The notes under the pieces are model-generated. The model was not told where the DNA came from. It was given only the letters and a program-made list of their open reading frames with translations, and searched no databases. Shown in pieces: positions 23,677-33,403 of a stretch of DNA of 64,000 bases. Origin of the DNA: Rhodocyclales bacterium (GTDB lineage: Bacteria; Pseudomonadota; Gammaproteobacteria; Burkholderiales; Rhodocyclaceae); contig JACPEH010000005.1 of assembly GCA_016183655.1 (NCBI GenBank), positions 1 through 64,000 on the forward strand. The letters are read 5' to 3'. The position numbers were made by a program, and so were the translations under genes. Position 1 is the stretch's first letter. Each line of letters starts with the position of its first letter.

Positions 23677-25461
23677 TTATTCTAACGGGTTATTAGCACC
23701 CGGCCGGACGGCCGGATAGGCGTTACAGAAGCGCAGCTCCTCGGGGTAGGGGAAGAAGTCCTGGACCTTGCCGCTGCGGATCTGCTCCTGGGTCTGCTGC
23801 CAGAATTCCGCAGTCAGCAGGTCGCGGTGGTATTTGAGGAAAGCCTGCCGCACCTTCGGCGAACCGAGCAGGAAGGTGCCGAACTCTTCCGGGAAGATGT
23901 CGTTCCTCGCCACCGCGTACCAGACCTCGCCGGACATCTCGGTTTCATAGTCCGGCGCTTCCGGGATGTGGCGGAAGTTGCAGTCGGTCATGTACTCGAT
24001 CTCGTCGTAGTCGTAGAAGACGACGCGGTTGTAGCGGGTGACGCCGAAGTTCTTCCACAGCATGTCGCCGGGGAAGATGTTGGCCAGCGCCAGCTCGCGG
24101 ATGGCGTTGCCGTATTCGCGCACGGCGTGCTCGGTCTTGTCGACGTCGGCCCGGTCCAGATAGAGGTTGAGCGGAACCATGCGGCGTTCGATGTAGAGGT
24201 GCTTGATCACGATGTCGTTGCCGTCCTCCTCGAACATCGACGGTGCCAGCGTGCGCAGCTCGTCCATCAGCTCGTCCGAGAAGCGCGCGCGCGGCAGCGC
24301 CACCTGCGAGAACTCCAGCGAGTCGGCCATGCGGCCGACGCGGTCGACCTGCTTGACCATCTGGTACTTGCGCTCGACGGTGGCGCGGTCCACTTCCTTC
24401 GAGCTGCCGAAGACGTCCTTGATGATCTTGAAGACGTAGGGGTACGAGGGCAGCGTGAACACCAGCATGACCATGCCCTTGATGCCGGGGGCGATGATGA
24501 ACTGGTCTTCGGAATGGCGCAGGTGCTGGTAGAAATCGCGGTAGAACATCGTCTTGCCCTGCTTGCCCAGCCCGATCATCGTGTACAGCTCGGAGCGCGG
24601 CTTGTTCGGCATGATCGTGCGCAGGAACTGCACGTAGCCCGAGGGTACTGCCATGTCGACCATGAAGTAGGCGCGCGACAGCGAGAACAGCAGCGAGATG
24701 CGCCAGGCGTCGAGCAGGATGGTGTCGAGGTAGAGCTTGCCGTCGGCGTCGTGCAGCACCGGAATCGCGAACGGCAGTTCGAGGTGGCCGTTGATCGCCT
24801 TGCCGATGATGTAGGCGCCCTTGTTGCGGTAGAAGGCCGAGTACAGCACCTGGATCTGGAAGTTCGCTTCAGGCTGCGGCCAGGCGCCGCCGAGGTGCTT
24901 CTCGGCGGTGCGCATGATGCAGTCGATGTCGCGGTCGAGGTCGGCGAACGGGCGCTGCCAGTCGAAGTCCTGGATGATGTGCTTGATCGTTCCGCGCAGG
25001 CCGCCGTGGGCCGACGGGTAGTAGCTCGAATAGACCGGCGGATACGACTCGATGTATTCGGTGGAGACGGCCGGCCGGGCGAAGATGAAATCGTTGTGGA
25101 AGTAGCTGCGGTGCAGGATCTTCGTCGTCACCGAGTTGAAGAAGGTCTCCGCCAGTTCCGGCTGCTTGTGGTTCACCAGCAGGCCGATGTAGTTGAGCTT
25201 GATCTGCTGCCAGGTCTGGTCGTCGATATGGTCGGCGTCGAATTCCTCGCGCAGCCGCGCCACGTTGTCGTCGACGCGCTCGTCGTAGGAGCGGATGCGT
25301 TCGCGCACCGCCTTCTGCACCGCCAGCCAGGCAGCCGCCTCGAACAGCGTCTTGGCCTGCTGGCCGTACAGTCGGATGTTGCGGTAGTGGCGGTTGAAGC
25401 CCTCGATCATCGCGTCGGCGACGCGCTGGGCAAGCGGATTCGGGGCGGTCGGGATGTCCAT
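23677..25461 (-). CDS. aceK: isocitrate dehydrogenase kinase/phosphatase
   Basis: A 594-residue AceK (E. coli 578). It phosphorylates and dephosphorylates NADP-isocitrate dehydrogenase, deciding the split between TCA cycle and glyoxylate shunt. Visible: the regulatory N-terminal helical region (DAMIEGFNRHYRNIRLYGQQAK), the ATP-loop region IIAPGIKGMVMLVFTLPSYP followed by VFKIIKD (nucleotide-binding Lys), and the DMLWKNFGVTRYNRVVFYDYDEI catalytic stretch. ATG 25461 (MDIPTAPNPLAQRV) is preferred; an in-frame extension upstream has no family similarity. It is divergent from the two isocitrate dehydrogenase genes, one of which encodes its substrate. Confidence 0.95.
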   Translation of the reverse strand: MDIPTAPNPLAQRVADAMIEGFNRHYRNIRLYGQQAKTLFEAAAWLAVQKAVRERIRSYDERVDDNVARLREEFDADHIDDQTWQQIKLNYIGLLVNHKQPELAETFFNSVTTKILHRSYFHNDFIFARPAVSTEYIESYPPVYSSYYPSAHGGLRGTIKHIIQDFDWQRPFADLDRDIDCIMRTAEKHLGGAWPQPEANFQIQVLYSAFYRNKGAYIIGKAINGHLELPFAIPVLHDADGKLYLDTILLDAWRISLLFSLSRAYFMVDMAVPSGYVQFLRTIMPNKPRSELYTMIGLGKQGKTMFYRDFYQHLRHSEDQFIIAPGIKGMVMLVFTLPSYPYVFKIIKDVFGSSKEVDRATVERKYQMVKQVDRVGRMADSLEFSQVALPRARFSDELMDELRTLAPSMFEEDGNDIVIKHLYIERRMVPLNLYLDRADVDKTEHAVREYGNAIRELALANIFPGDMLWKNFGVTRYNRVVFYDYDEIEYMTDCNFRHIPEAPDYETEMSGEVWYAVARNDIFPEEFGTFLLGSPKVRQAFLKYHRDLLTAEFWQQTQEQIRSGKVQDFFPYPEELRFCNAYPAVRPGANNPLE

Positions 25462-25682
25462 CGGCGTCGGCGGGGGCGGGGCGTGGTCGGAGCGGGAAAT
25501 TCTAGCACCCGGGGTGTTGCGCCGCAGCATCGTCCCGTTATCGTCACGCGACCATGCGGGCGCTGTTTCAAACAAAACTTTCTTTTTCCAATCAGTCGCT
25601 TGCAAGCCTGTAATTATGGCGTAAGCGCGACAGGGTAAAATCGCCGCTTTCCGCGTAACTCAATCCTATTCGAGGGGGTAGC

Positions 25683-27911
25683 ATGGCAGCAGGCAAGTCG
25701 AAGATCATCTACACGCTAACTGACGAGGCACCGCTGCTGGCGACTTGTGCTTTCCTGCCGATCGTCCGCACCTTCACCGCGCCGGCCGGGATCGACGTCG
25801 AGGAGGCCGACATCTCCGTCGCCGCCCGCGTGCTTGCCGAATTCCCGGACTACCTGAGCGACGCGCAGAAGGTGCCGAACACCCTCACCGAGCTGGGCAA
25901 GAAGTGCCTGCTGCCGGACACCAACATCATCAAGCTGCCGAACATCAGCGCCTCGGTCGGGCAGCTGATGGTTTGCATCAAGGAACTGCAGGCCAAGGGC
26001 TATGCGATTCCCGACTATCCGGAAAATCCGACTTCCGACGAGGAAAAGGCGATCAAGGCGCGCTACGCGAAGTGCATCGGCAGCGCCGTGAACCCGGTAC
26101 TGCGCGAAGGCAACTCGGATCGTCGCGCACCGGCGGCGGTCAAGAATTCCGCCAAGAAGCGCCCGCACTCGATGGGCGAATGGAAGCAGTGGTCGCAGTC
26201 GCACGTCTCGCACATGCACCACGGCGATTTCTACCACGGCGAAAAGTCGATGACGCTGGACAAGGCGCGCGACGTGAAGATGGAGCTGGCCACCAAGAGC
26301 GGCCAGACCATCGTGCTCAAACCGAAGGTTTCGCTGCTCGCCGGCGAGATCATCGACTCGATGTTCATGAGCAAGAAGGCGCTGTGCGAGTTCTACGAGA
26401 AGGAACTGGAAGACTGCCGCGAGGCCGGCATCCTCTTCTCGCTGCACGTCAAGGCGACGATGATGAAGGTCTCGCACCCGATCGTCTTCGGCCACTGCGT
26501 CAAGATCTACTACAAGGACGCTTTCGAGAAGCACGCCAAGCTGTTCGATGAAATCGGCGTCAACGTCAACAACGGTATGGCCAACCTGTACGACAAGTTG
26601 GCCACGCTGCCGGAGTCGAAGCGCGACGAGGTCATCCGCGACCTGCACGCCTGCCAGGAGCACCGCCCGCGCCTGGCGATGGTCGATTCGGCCAAGGGCA
26701 TCACCAACTTCCATTCGCCGAACGACATCATCGTCGACGCCTCGATGCCGGCGATGATCCGCGCCGGCGGCAAGATGTGGGGCGCTGACGGCAAGCAGTA
26801 CGACAGCAAGTGCGTGATGCCGGAGTCGACCTTCGCCCGCATCTACCAGGAGATGATCAACTTCTGCAAATGGAACGGCAACTTTGACCCGGCGACCATG
26901 GGCACCGTCCCGAACGTCGGCCTGATGGCCCAGCAGGCCGAGGAATACGGCTCGCACGACAAGACCTTCGAGATCGCCGAGGACGGCGTCGCCAACATCG
27001 TCGACCTCGCCACCGGCGAAGTGCTGCTGACGCAGAACGTCGAGGCCGGCGACATCTGGCGCATGTGCCAGGTCAAGGACGCGCCGATCCGCGACTGGGT
27101 CAAGCTGGCCGTCACCCGCGCCCGCAACTCCGGCATGCCGGCCGTGTTCTGGCTCGACCCCTACCGTCCGCACGAGAACGAGCTGATCAAGAAGGTTAAG
27201 CTCTACCTCAAGGATCACGACACCAGCGGCCTCGACATCCAGATCATGAGCCAGGTGCGCGCCATGCGCTTCACGCTCGAGCGCGTCATCCGCGGCCTCG
27301 ACACCATCTCGGTCACCGGCAACATCCTGCGCGACTACCTGACCGACCTGTTCCCGATCATGGAGCTGGGCACCTCGGCCAAGATGCTGTCGATCGTGCC
27401 GCTGATGAACGGCGGCGGCATGTACGAGACCGGTGCCGGCGGTTCGGCGCCGAAGCACGTGCAGCAGCTGACGCAGGAAAACCACCTGCGCTGGGATTCG
27501 CTCGGCGAGTTCCTGGCCCTGGCGGTGTCGCTGGAAGAGCTCGGCATCAAGGAAAACAACACCCGCGCCAAGCTGCTGGCGAAGACGCTTGATGCCGCCA
27601 CCGGCAAGCTGCTCGACAACAACAAGTCGCCGTCGCCGAAGACCGGCCAGCTCGACAACCGCGGTTCGCAGTTCTACCTGGCCATGTACTGGGCGCAGGA
27701 ACTGGCTGCCCAGGCCGACGACAAAGACCTGGCGGCGCACTTCGCCCCGCTGGCCAAGACCCTGGCCGAGAACGAGCAGAAGATCGTCGACGAGCTTTCC
27801 GCCGTCCAGGGCCAGCCGGCCGACATCGGCGGCTACTACCTGGCCGACGCGGCCAAGCGCGAGGCGGTGATGCGCCCGAGCGCGACGCTCAACGCCGCCT
27901 TCAGCGCCTGA
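25683..27911 (+). CDS. isocitrate dehydrogenase (NADP+), monomeric type
   Basis: A 742-residue monomeric IDH (IDH-II). It converts isocitrate to 2-oxoglutarate with NADP+ and is unrelated in length to the dimeric enzyme encoded just downstream. Signature segments: [22 protein letters not shown] (isocitrate-binding SNSDRR-like motif), [10 protein letters not shown] and [24 protein letters not shown] strong GAGGGGGTAGC site precedes the ATG. The monomeric enzyme is not known as an AceK target, so it may provide a kinase-insensitive flux. The gene is followed by a GC-rich hairpin and then icd. Confidence 0.96.
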   Translation: MAAGKSKIIYTLTDEAPLLATCAFLPIVRTFTAPAGIDVEEADISVAARVLAEFPDYLSDAQKVPNTLTELGKKCLLPDTNIIKLPNISASVGQLMVCIKELQAKGYAIPDYPENPTSDEEKAIKARYAKCIGSAVNPVLREGNSDRRAPAAVKNSAKKRPHSMGEWKQWSQSHVSHMHHGDFYHGEKSMTLDKARDVKMELATKSGQTIVLKPKVSLLAGEIIDSMFMSKKALCEFYEKELEDCREAGILFSLHVKATMMKVSHPIVFGHCVKIYYKDAFEKHAKLFDEIGVNVNNGMANLYDKLATLPESKRDEVIRDLHACQEHRPRLAMVDSAKGITNFHSPNDIIVDASMPAMIRAGGKMWGADGKQYDSKCVMPESTFARIYQEMINFCKWNGNFDPATMGTVPNVGLMAQQAEEYGSHDKTFEIAEDGVANIVDLATGEVLLTQNVEAGDIWRMCQVKDAPIRDWVKLAVTRARNSGMPAVFWLDPYRPHENELIKKVKLYLKDHDTSGLDIQIMSQVRAMRFTLERVIRGLDTISVTGNILRDYLTDLFPIMELGTSAKMLSIVPLMNGGGMYETGAGGSAPKHVQQLTQENHLRWDSLGEFLALAVSLEELGIKENNTRAKLLAKTLDAATGKLLDNNKSPSPKTGQLDNRGSQFYLAMYWAQELAAQADDKDLAAHFAPLAKTLAENEQKIVDELSAVQGQPADIGGYYLADAAKREAVMRPSATLNAAFSA

Positions 27912-27924
27912 TCGATCCGCCGTA

Positions 27925-27960
27925 CCGGCGGCCGGCTTCCCGGCCGGCCGCCCGGTTTTC
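27925..27960 (+). terminator. GC-rich terminator after monomeric IDH
   Basis: ACCGGCGGCCGG (27925-27936) pairs imperfectly with CCGGCCGCCCGGT (27945-27957), then TTTT. It separates the two isocitrate dehydrogenase genes. Confidence 0.6.
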
Positions 27961-28193
27961 CCCGTGCCGCGACCGCGTCGTGCGGGGCAGTTCCCGTACC
28001 ACTTTCTTGCGATGCCGCTGTCGGCAGGTCGTCGCATGGCCGCCTCGGAAGGCAGCGCGGCTGACAGCCCTCTTCGTTTTGCGCGATAATTCTCGATGCT
28101 GCCGGCCCGGGCCAAATGCCTTCGGCCGGCCTCCCCCACGAGGGGTCCCGACGTAGATCCCCGGTCGTATCTGACAATTCATGGAGTGTGCAA

Positions 28194-29420
<1,227 letters not shown>

Positions 29421-29450
29421 GCGTGGACAGGGCGCCCTCGGGCGCCGGAA

Positions 29451-29482
29451 GACGAAGCCCCCGTCCGGGGGCTTCGTCTTTT
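29451..29482 (+). terminator. rho-independent terminator of icd
   Basis: Perfect 12-bp stem GACGAAGCCCCC / GGGGGCTTCGTC (29451-29462, 29467-29478), GTCC loop, then TTTT. Confidence 0.9.
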
Positions 29483-29559
29483 CCGGGACCGGAGAATCGG
29501 TCGCGGAGTATGATCTTCGTCATAGGCCGGCGTCGTCGCCGCCGGTGTCGAGGTGAGAC

Positions 29560-30828
29560 ATGCTCAAGGCTCTGCTGATTGACCCTTCGCGCTTCCAGCG
29601 CTCGGTGATGGCGTCGGTGTTCGCCCGCCGCAACGTCGCGGTGACGCTGGCGGACAGCGCCGCGGCCGGCTTGCAGATGCTTGCCGACGGCGGCTTCGAC
29701 ATCGTCTGTTTCTCCCACGAACTCGGCGACATGCGCGGCACCGATTTCTTCCGCGAGGCGAAACGGCGCAACCTGTTCGGCTTCTGCCCGGCGTTGATGC
29801 TCAGCGCCAGCCCCGACAAGCGCTTCTTCGACGAGGCGATCGCGCTCGGCATCACCGAGTGCTTCCCGAAAACTGATCTGCTCGGCCTCGAACAGTACGT
29901 CGAGCAATGGGAGAGCCGCGCCAACCGCCGTCTTTCCGGACGCGTCCTGCTGGTCGAGGACAGCGACACCGCGGCCAATTTCTGCAGCGAGGTGATGCAC
30001 GGCCTGGGGCTGCAGGTCGTCCGCTTCAAGACCGCCGAGGAAGCCATCGCCTCGCTGGAACGCGAGGACTACAAGGTGGTCCTCACCGACTTCGTGCTCG
30101 AAGGGCTGCAGACCGGCCTCTCGGTGATCCGCGCCGTGCGCGCGCAGCCCGGGCGCAAGCGCGAGCTGCCGATCCTCGCGCTGTCGGCGATCGACAGCGT
30201 CGCCCGCCGCGTCGACATCCTGCGCGCCGGCGCCAACGATTTCGTCACCAAGCCGGTGGTTGCCGAGGAGCTGGCGGCGCGCCTGGGCAACCTGCTCGTG
30301 CTGCGCGAGCTCTTCGACCAGCTGGAGGTGCAGCACGAACTGGTCAAGGAAATGGCCCTGCGCGACCGGCTGACCTCGCTGCACAACCGCCATCATCTGG
30401 TCGCCGAGATGCCGGCGCTGATGGCCGAAGCCGCCGCCAAGGGAACGCCGCTGACGCTGGTGGTGGTCGATATCGACCACTTCAAGAAGATCAACGACGG
30501 CTACGGGCATTCGCGCGGCGACGAGGTGCTCGTCGCCGTTGCCGACATCCTGCGCGGCGCCTGCCGCGGGCGGCAGCTGCTGGTGCGCTACGGCGGCGAG
30601 GAATTCGTCCTGGTGCTGCCGGGGACGGTGCCGATCCAGGCCGCGCTTGCCGTCGAGCGCTTGCGCGAGCGGATCGAAGCGGCGAAACCGGGCGACATCC
30701 CGGTGACTGCCAGCTTCGGCATGGCGACGCTGCATCCGGGCGAGACCTTCGACCAGTTGTTCACCCGCGCCGATGCCGCCGTCTACGAAGCCAAGCGCGG
30801 CGGCCGCAACCAGGTGGTCAGCGCCTGA
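29560..30828 (+). CDS. two-receiver diguanylate cyclase
   Basis: A 422-residue cytoplasmic protein: receiver 1 (about 1-125), receiver 2 (about 127-250) and GGDEF domain (about 265-420). The active-site motif is RYGGEEFVL, an intact GGEEF, so c-di-GMP synthesis is expected. Receiver 2 has the phosphoacceptor Asp (VVLTDFVLEG), LSAI and VTKPV and looks functional. In receiver 1 the position of the phosphoacceptor is Ser (DIVCFSHELGD), so it is probably a pseudo-receiver. The layout resembles PleD. It is a single gene after the icd terminator. Confidence 0.9.
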   Translation: MLKALLIDPSRFQRSVMASVFARRNVAVTLADSAAAGLQMLADGGFDIVCFSHELGDMRGTDFFREAKRRNLFGFCPALMLSASPDKRFFDEAIALGITECFPKTDLLGLEQYVEQWESRANRRLSGRVLLVEDSDTAANFCSEVMHGLGLQVVRFKTAEEAIASLEREDYKVVLTDFVLEGLQTGLSVIRAVRAQPGRKRELPILALSAIDSVARRVDILRAGANDFVTKPVVAEELAARLGNLLVLRELFDQLEVQHELVKEMALRDRLTSLHNRHHLVAEMPALMAEAAAKGTPLTLVVVDIDHFKKINDGYGHSRGDEVLVAVADILRGACRGRQLLVRYGGEEFVLVLPGTVPIQAALAVERLRERIEAAKPGDIPVTASFGMATLHPGETFDQLFTRADAAVYEAKRGGRNQVVSA

Positions 30829-30931
30829 TTCCCGGCATGCCTGACGGCATGCAAGCACAAACGGAGCTGCGGGTTTAAGATGCTCCCGCCCCGCTCGGGC
30901 GAAGATTTCCTTTCCAGGTGTTTCCAGGCTT

Positions 30932-32131
30932 ATGAACGAACAGAAGAAACCGCTCGCCGGCCTCAAGGTGCTTGAACTCGGCACGCTGATCGCCGGCCCG
31001 TTCGCCGCGCGCATCCTCGGCGAATTCGGTGCCGAGGTGATCAAGATCGAGTCGCCCGACGGCGGCGATCCGCTGCGCAAGTGGCGCAAGCTGTACGAAG
31101 GCACCTCGCTGTGGTGGACCCTGCAGGCGCGCAACAAGAAGTCGGTGACGGTGAACCTGAAGCATCCCGACGGCGTCGCCATCGTCCGCGCGCTGGCGAG
31201 GGAAGCCGACATCGTCGTCGAGAACTTCCGTCCGGGCGTGCTGGAGAAGCTCGGTCTCGGCTGGGAGACGCTGTCGGCGGAGAATCCGGGGCTGGTCATG
31301 CTGCGCCTGTCGGGCTTCGGCCAGAGCGGGCCGATGGCACAGCAGCCGGGTTTCGGCGCGATCGGCGAATCGATGGGCGGGCTGCGCTACGTGACCGGTT
31401 TCCCCGACCGGCCGCCGGTGAAGACCGGCATCTCGATCGGCGATTCGATCGCCGCGCTGTGGGGCGCGCTCGGCGCGATGATGGCACTGCGCCACAAGGA
31501 GGTGAACGGCGGCACCGGGCAGGTGGTCGACGTCGCGCTGTACGAGGCGGTGTTCGCAATGATGGAGTCGCTGGTGCCGGAGTTCGACGTGTTCGGCTTC
31601 GTGCGCGAGCGCACCGGCAACATCATGCCCGGCATCACGCCGTCGAACACGCACACGACGAAGGACGGCCGGCACATCACCATCGGCGCCAACGGCGATG
31701 CGATCTTTCGCCGCCTGATGGCGGCGATGGGGCGGCCGGACCTGGCCGACGATCCGGCCTTGGCCGACAACGCCGGCCGCGACGCGCGCCGCGACGAACT
31801 CTATGCGCTGATCGATGCCTGGGTGGCGCAGCACGACGAGGCCGCCGTGCTGCGCGTGCTGGCGGACGCCGAGGTGCCGGCCTCGCGCATCTATTCGGTC
31901 GCCGACATGTTCGCCGACCCGCAGTTCCTGGCCCGCGAGATGCTGCAGACGGTGACCTTGCCGGACGGCCGCGAATGCCGGATGCCGGGCATCGTGCCGA
32001 AGCTGTCGGCAACGCCGGGCAGTACCGAGTGGCTCGGCCCGGCGCTCGGCGAGCACACCGACGTGGTGCTGGCGGCGCTCGGTTACGACGCGGCGCGCAT
32101 TGCCGCCCTGCGCGCTGCCGGCGCGATCTGA
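30932..32131 (+). CDS. CaiB/BaiF CoA-transferase (family III)
   Basis: A 399-residue family III CoA-transferase. The catalytic Asp is Asp171 in TGISIGDSIAAL, and the ENFRPGVLEKLGLG and SGFGQSGP segments are standard. Unlike the 343-residue racemase near the window start it lacks the GHD..Y His motif (here QPGFGAIGESMGG), so it is a true transferase moving CoA between acyl groups via an aspartyl-CoA thioester. Donor and acceptor are unknown. It stands alone between the diguanylate cyclase and a convergent protease gene. Confidence 0.9.
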   Translation: MNEQKKPLAGLKVLELGTLIAGPFAARILGEFGAEVIKIESPDGGDPLRKWRKLYEGTSLWWTLQARNKKSVTVNLKHPDGVAIVRALAREADIVVENFRPGVLEKLGLGWETLSAENPGLVMLRLSGFGQSGPMAQQPGFGAIGESMGGLRYVTGFPDRPPVKTGISIGDSIAALWGALGAMMALRHKEVNGGTGQVVDVALYEAVFAMMESLVPEFDVFGFVRERTGNIMPGITPSNTHTTKDGRHITIGANGDAIFRRLMAAMGRPDLADDPALADNAGRDARRDELYALIDAWVAQHDEAAVLRVLADAEVPASRIYSVADMFADPQFLAREMLQTVTLPDGRECRMPGIVPKLSATPGSTEWLGPALGEHTDVVLAALGYDAARIAALRAAGAI

Positions 32132-32159
32132 CCGCGGGTTGTTCGCGGGCGGTACGCGG

Positions 32160-32966
32160 TCAGCGGCCGTTCGCAGCGCGTTCGTAGAGCGGCATCACCT
32201 GCGGCAGCTGGCGCTCGATTTCCTTGATGCGATTGGGACCGGAGGGGTGCGTCGACAGCCAGGCGAACGGTTCGCCCTTGCTCGCGGCGCTCATCTTCTG
32301 CCACAGCGTGATGCCGGCGCGCGGGTCGTAGCCGGCGCGTGCGGTCAGCTCAAGGCCGACGACGTCGGCCTCGGTTTCGTCGTCACGCGAGAACTTCAGC
32401 GTCAGCAGGTTGCCGCCGAGCTGGAAGGCGTCGGTGTAGCGGCCGCCGCCGACGAACTCGCCGAGGATGATGGCGCCGAGGTTGGTCAGCTCGCTCTTCG
32501 CCACGCGCTCGCGGGCGTGTTCGCGCAGCGCATGCGCCACCTCGTGGCCGACGACGACGGCGATCTCGTCGTCGGAGAGCTTCAGTCCGTCGATCAGGCC
32601 GGTGAACACGGCGATCTTGCCGCCCGGCATGCAGAAGGCGTTGACCTGTTTCGAACCGATCAGGTTGACCTCCCAGCGCCATTTCCCGGCACGCGGATTG
32701 AAGCGCGCCGCGTGCGGCACGATGCGCCCGGCGATGCCGCGCAGCCGTTGCAGTTGCGGATGGTCGTCCGGCGCCAGCGCCTTCCTGGCTGCCGCTTCGC
32801 GCAACATTTCCCGATACTGCCGCGCCGACGAGCGTTCAAGCTGGTCGGCCGGCACCAGGTTGCGCAGCATCGACGGCTTGCCGACGTCGACGCCTTCGGC
32901 GGCGGCGGGCAGCGGCGCGGCCAAGGCCAGCAGGCCGGCGAGGAGGAGGAAGGGGCGGCGGATCAC
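32160..32966 (-). CDS. M48-family metalloprotease, periplasmic
   Basis: A 268-residue zinc protease with a signal peptide (IRRPFLLLAGLLALAAPLPAAA). The metal motif is VVGHEVAHALREH (HExxH), with the third ligand Glu in DDETEADVVGLEL. The FCMPGGKIAVFTGLI segment is typical of the BepA/LoiP-like soluble M48 group that degrades or assists outer-membrane proteins. The GTG at 32966 is chosen because it gives a normal signal peptide; another GTG at 33011 would add 15 residues. C-terminal TPR repeats of BepA are absent, so it is closer to LoiP/YcaL in size. Confidence 0.88.
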   Translation of the reverse strand: MIRRPFLLLAGLLALAAPLPAAAEGVDVGKPSMLRNLVPADQLERSSARQYREMLREAAARKALAPDDHPQLQRLRGIAGRIVPHAARFNPRAGKWRWEVNLIGSKQVNAFCMPGGKIAVFTGLIDGLKLSDDEIAVVVGHEVAHALREHARERVAKSELTNLGAIILGEFVGGGRYTDAFQLGGNLLTLKFSRDDETEADVVGLELTARAGYDPRAGITLWQKMSAASKGEPFAWLSTHPSGPNRIKEIERQLPQVMPLYERAANGR

Positions 32967-33034
32967 GGCGGTCGCTCTGGTCAGTGACGGGTCGGGGCGA
33001 TACAGTAGCACACCCCTGACTGCCCTTGGACGCC

Positions 33035-33382
33035 ATGACCCAGCTCGAAGAACTGCGCGCCGTCGTTCGCGAATTCGTCGCCGAACGCGGCTGGGACCAG
33101 CATCACAATCCGAAGAACCTGGCCATCGCCCTGTCGGTCGAGGCGGCCGAGGTGCTCGAACATTTCCAGTGGTGCTCGGAGGCGGAAAGCTTCACGCTGC
33201 CGCCGGAGCGGAAGAAGGCGGTGGCCGACGAGCTGTCCGACGTGCTGATGGGCGTCATCCGCGTTGCCGACCTGCTCGACATCGACCTTGCCGCCGCCTT
33301 TGCCGCGAAGATGGCGGAGAACCGCAGCAAATACCCGCCGGAGAAGGTGCAGGGGCGGGCGGTGAAATACACCGAGCTGTAG
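33035..33382 (+). CDS. MazG-like nucleotide pyrophosphohydrolase
   Basis: A 115-residue all-alpha NTP-PPase of the RS21-C6/dCTPase type. Metal-binding acidic residues appear as LSVEAAEVLEHFQW (ExxE) and ADELSDVLMGVIRVAD (ExxD). It would hydrolyse dCTP or modified nucleoside triphosphates to monophosphates, a house-cleaning role. The ATG at 33035 is preferred over a TTG nine bases upstream. Divergent from the protease. Confidence 0.88.
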   Translation: MTQLEELRAVVREFVAERGWDQHHNPKNLAIALSVEAAEVLEHFQWCSEAESFTLPPERKKAVADELSDVLMGVIRVADLLDIDLAAAFAAKMAENRSKYPPEKVQGRAVKYTEL

Positions 33383-33403
33383 GTTGCCGCCCGCGGCGCC
33401 GGC

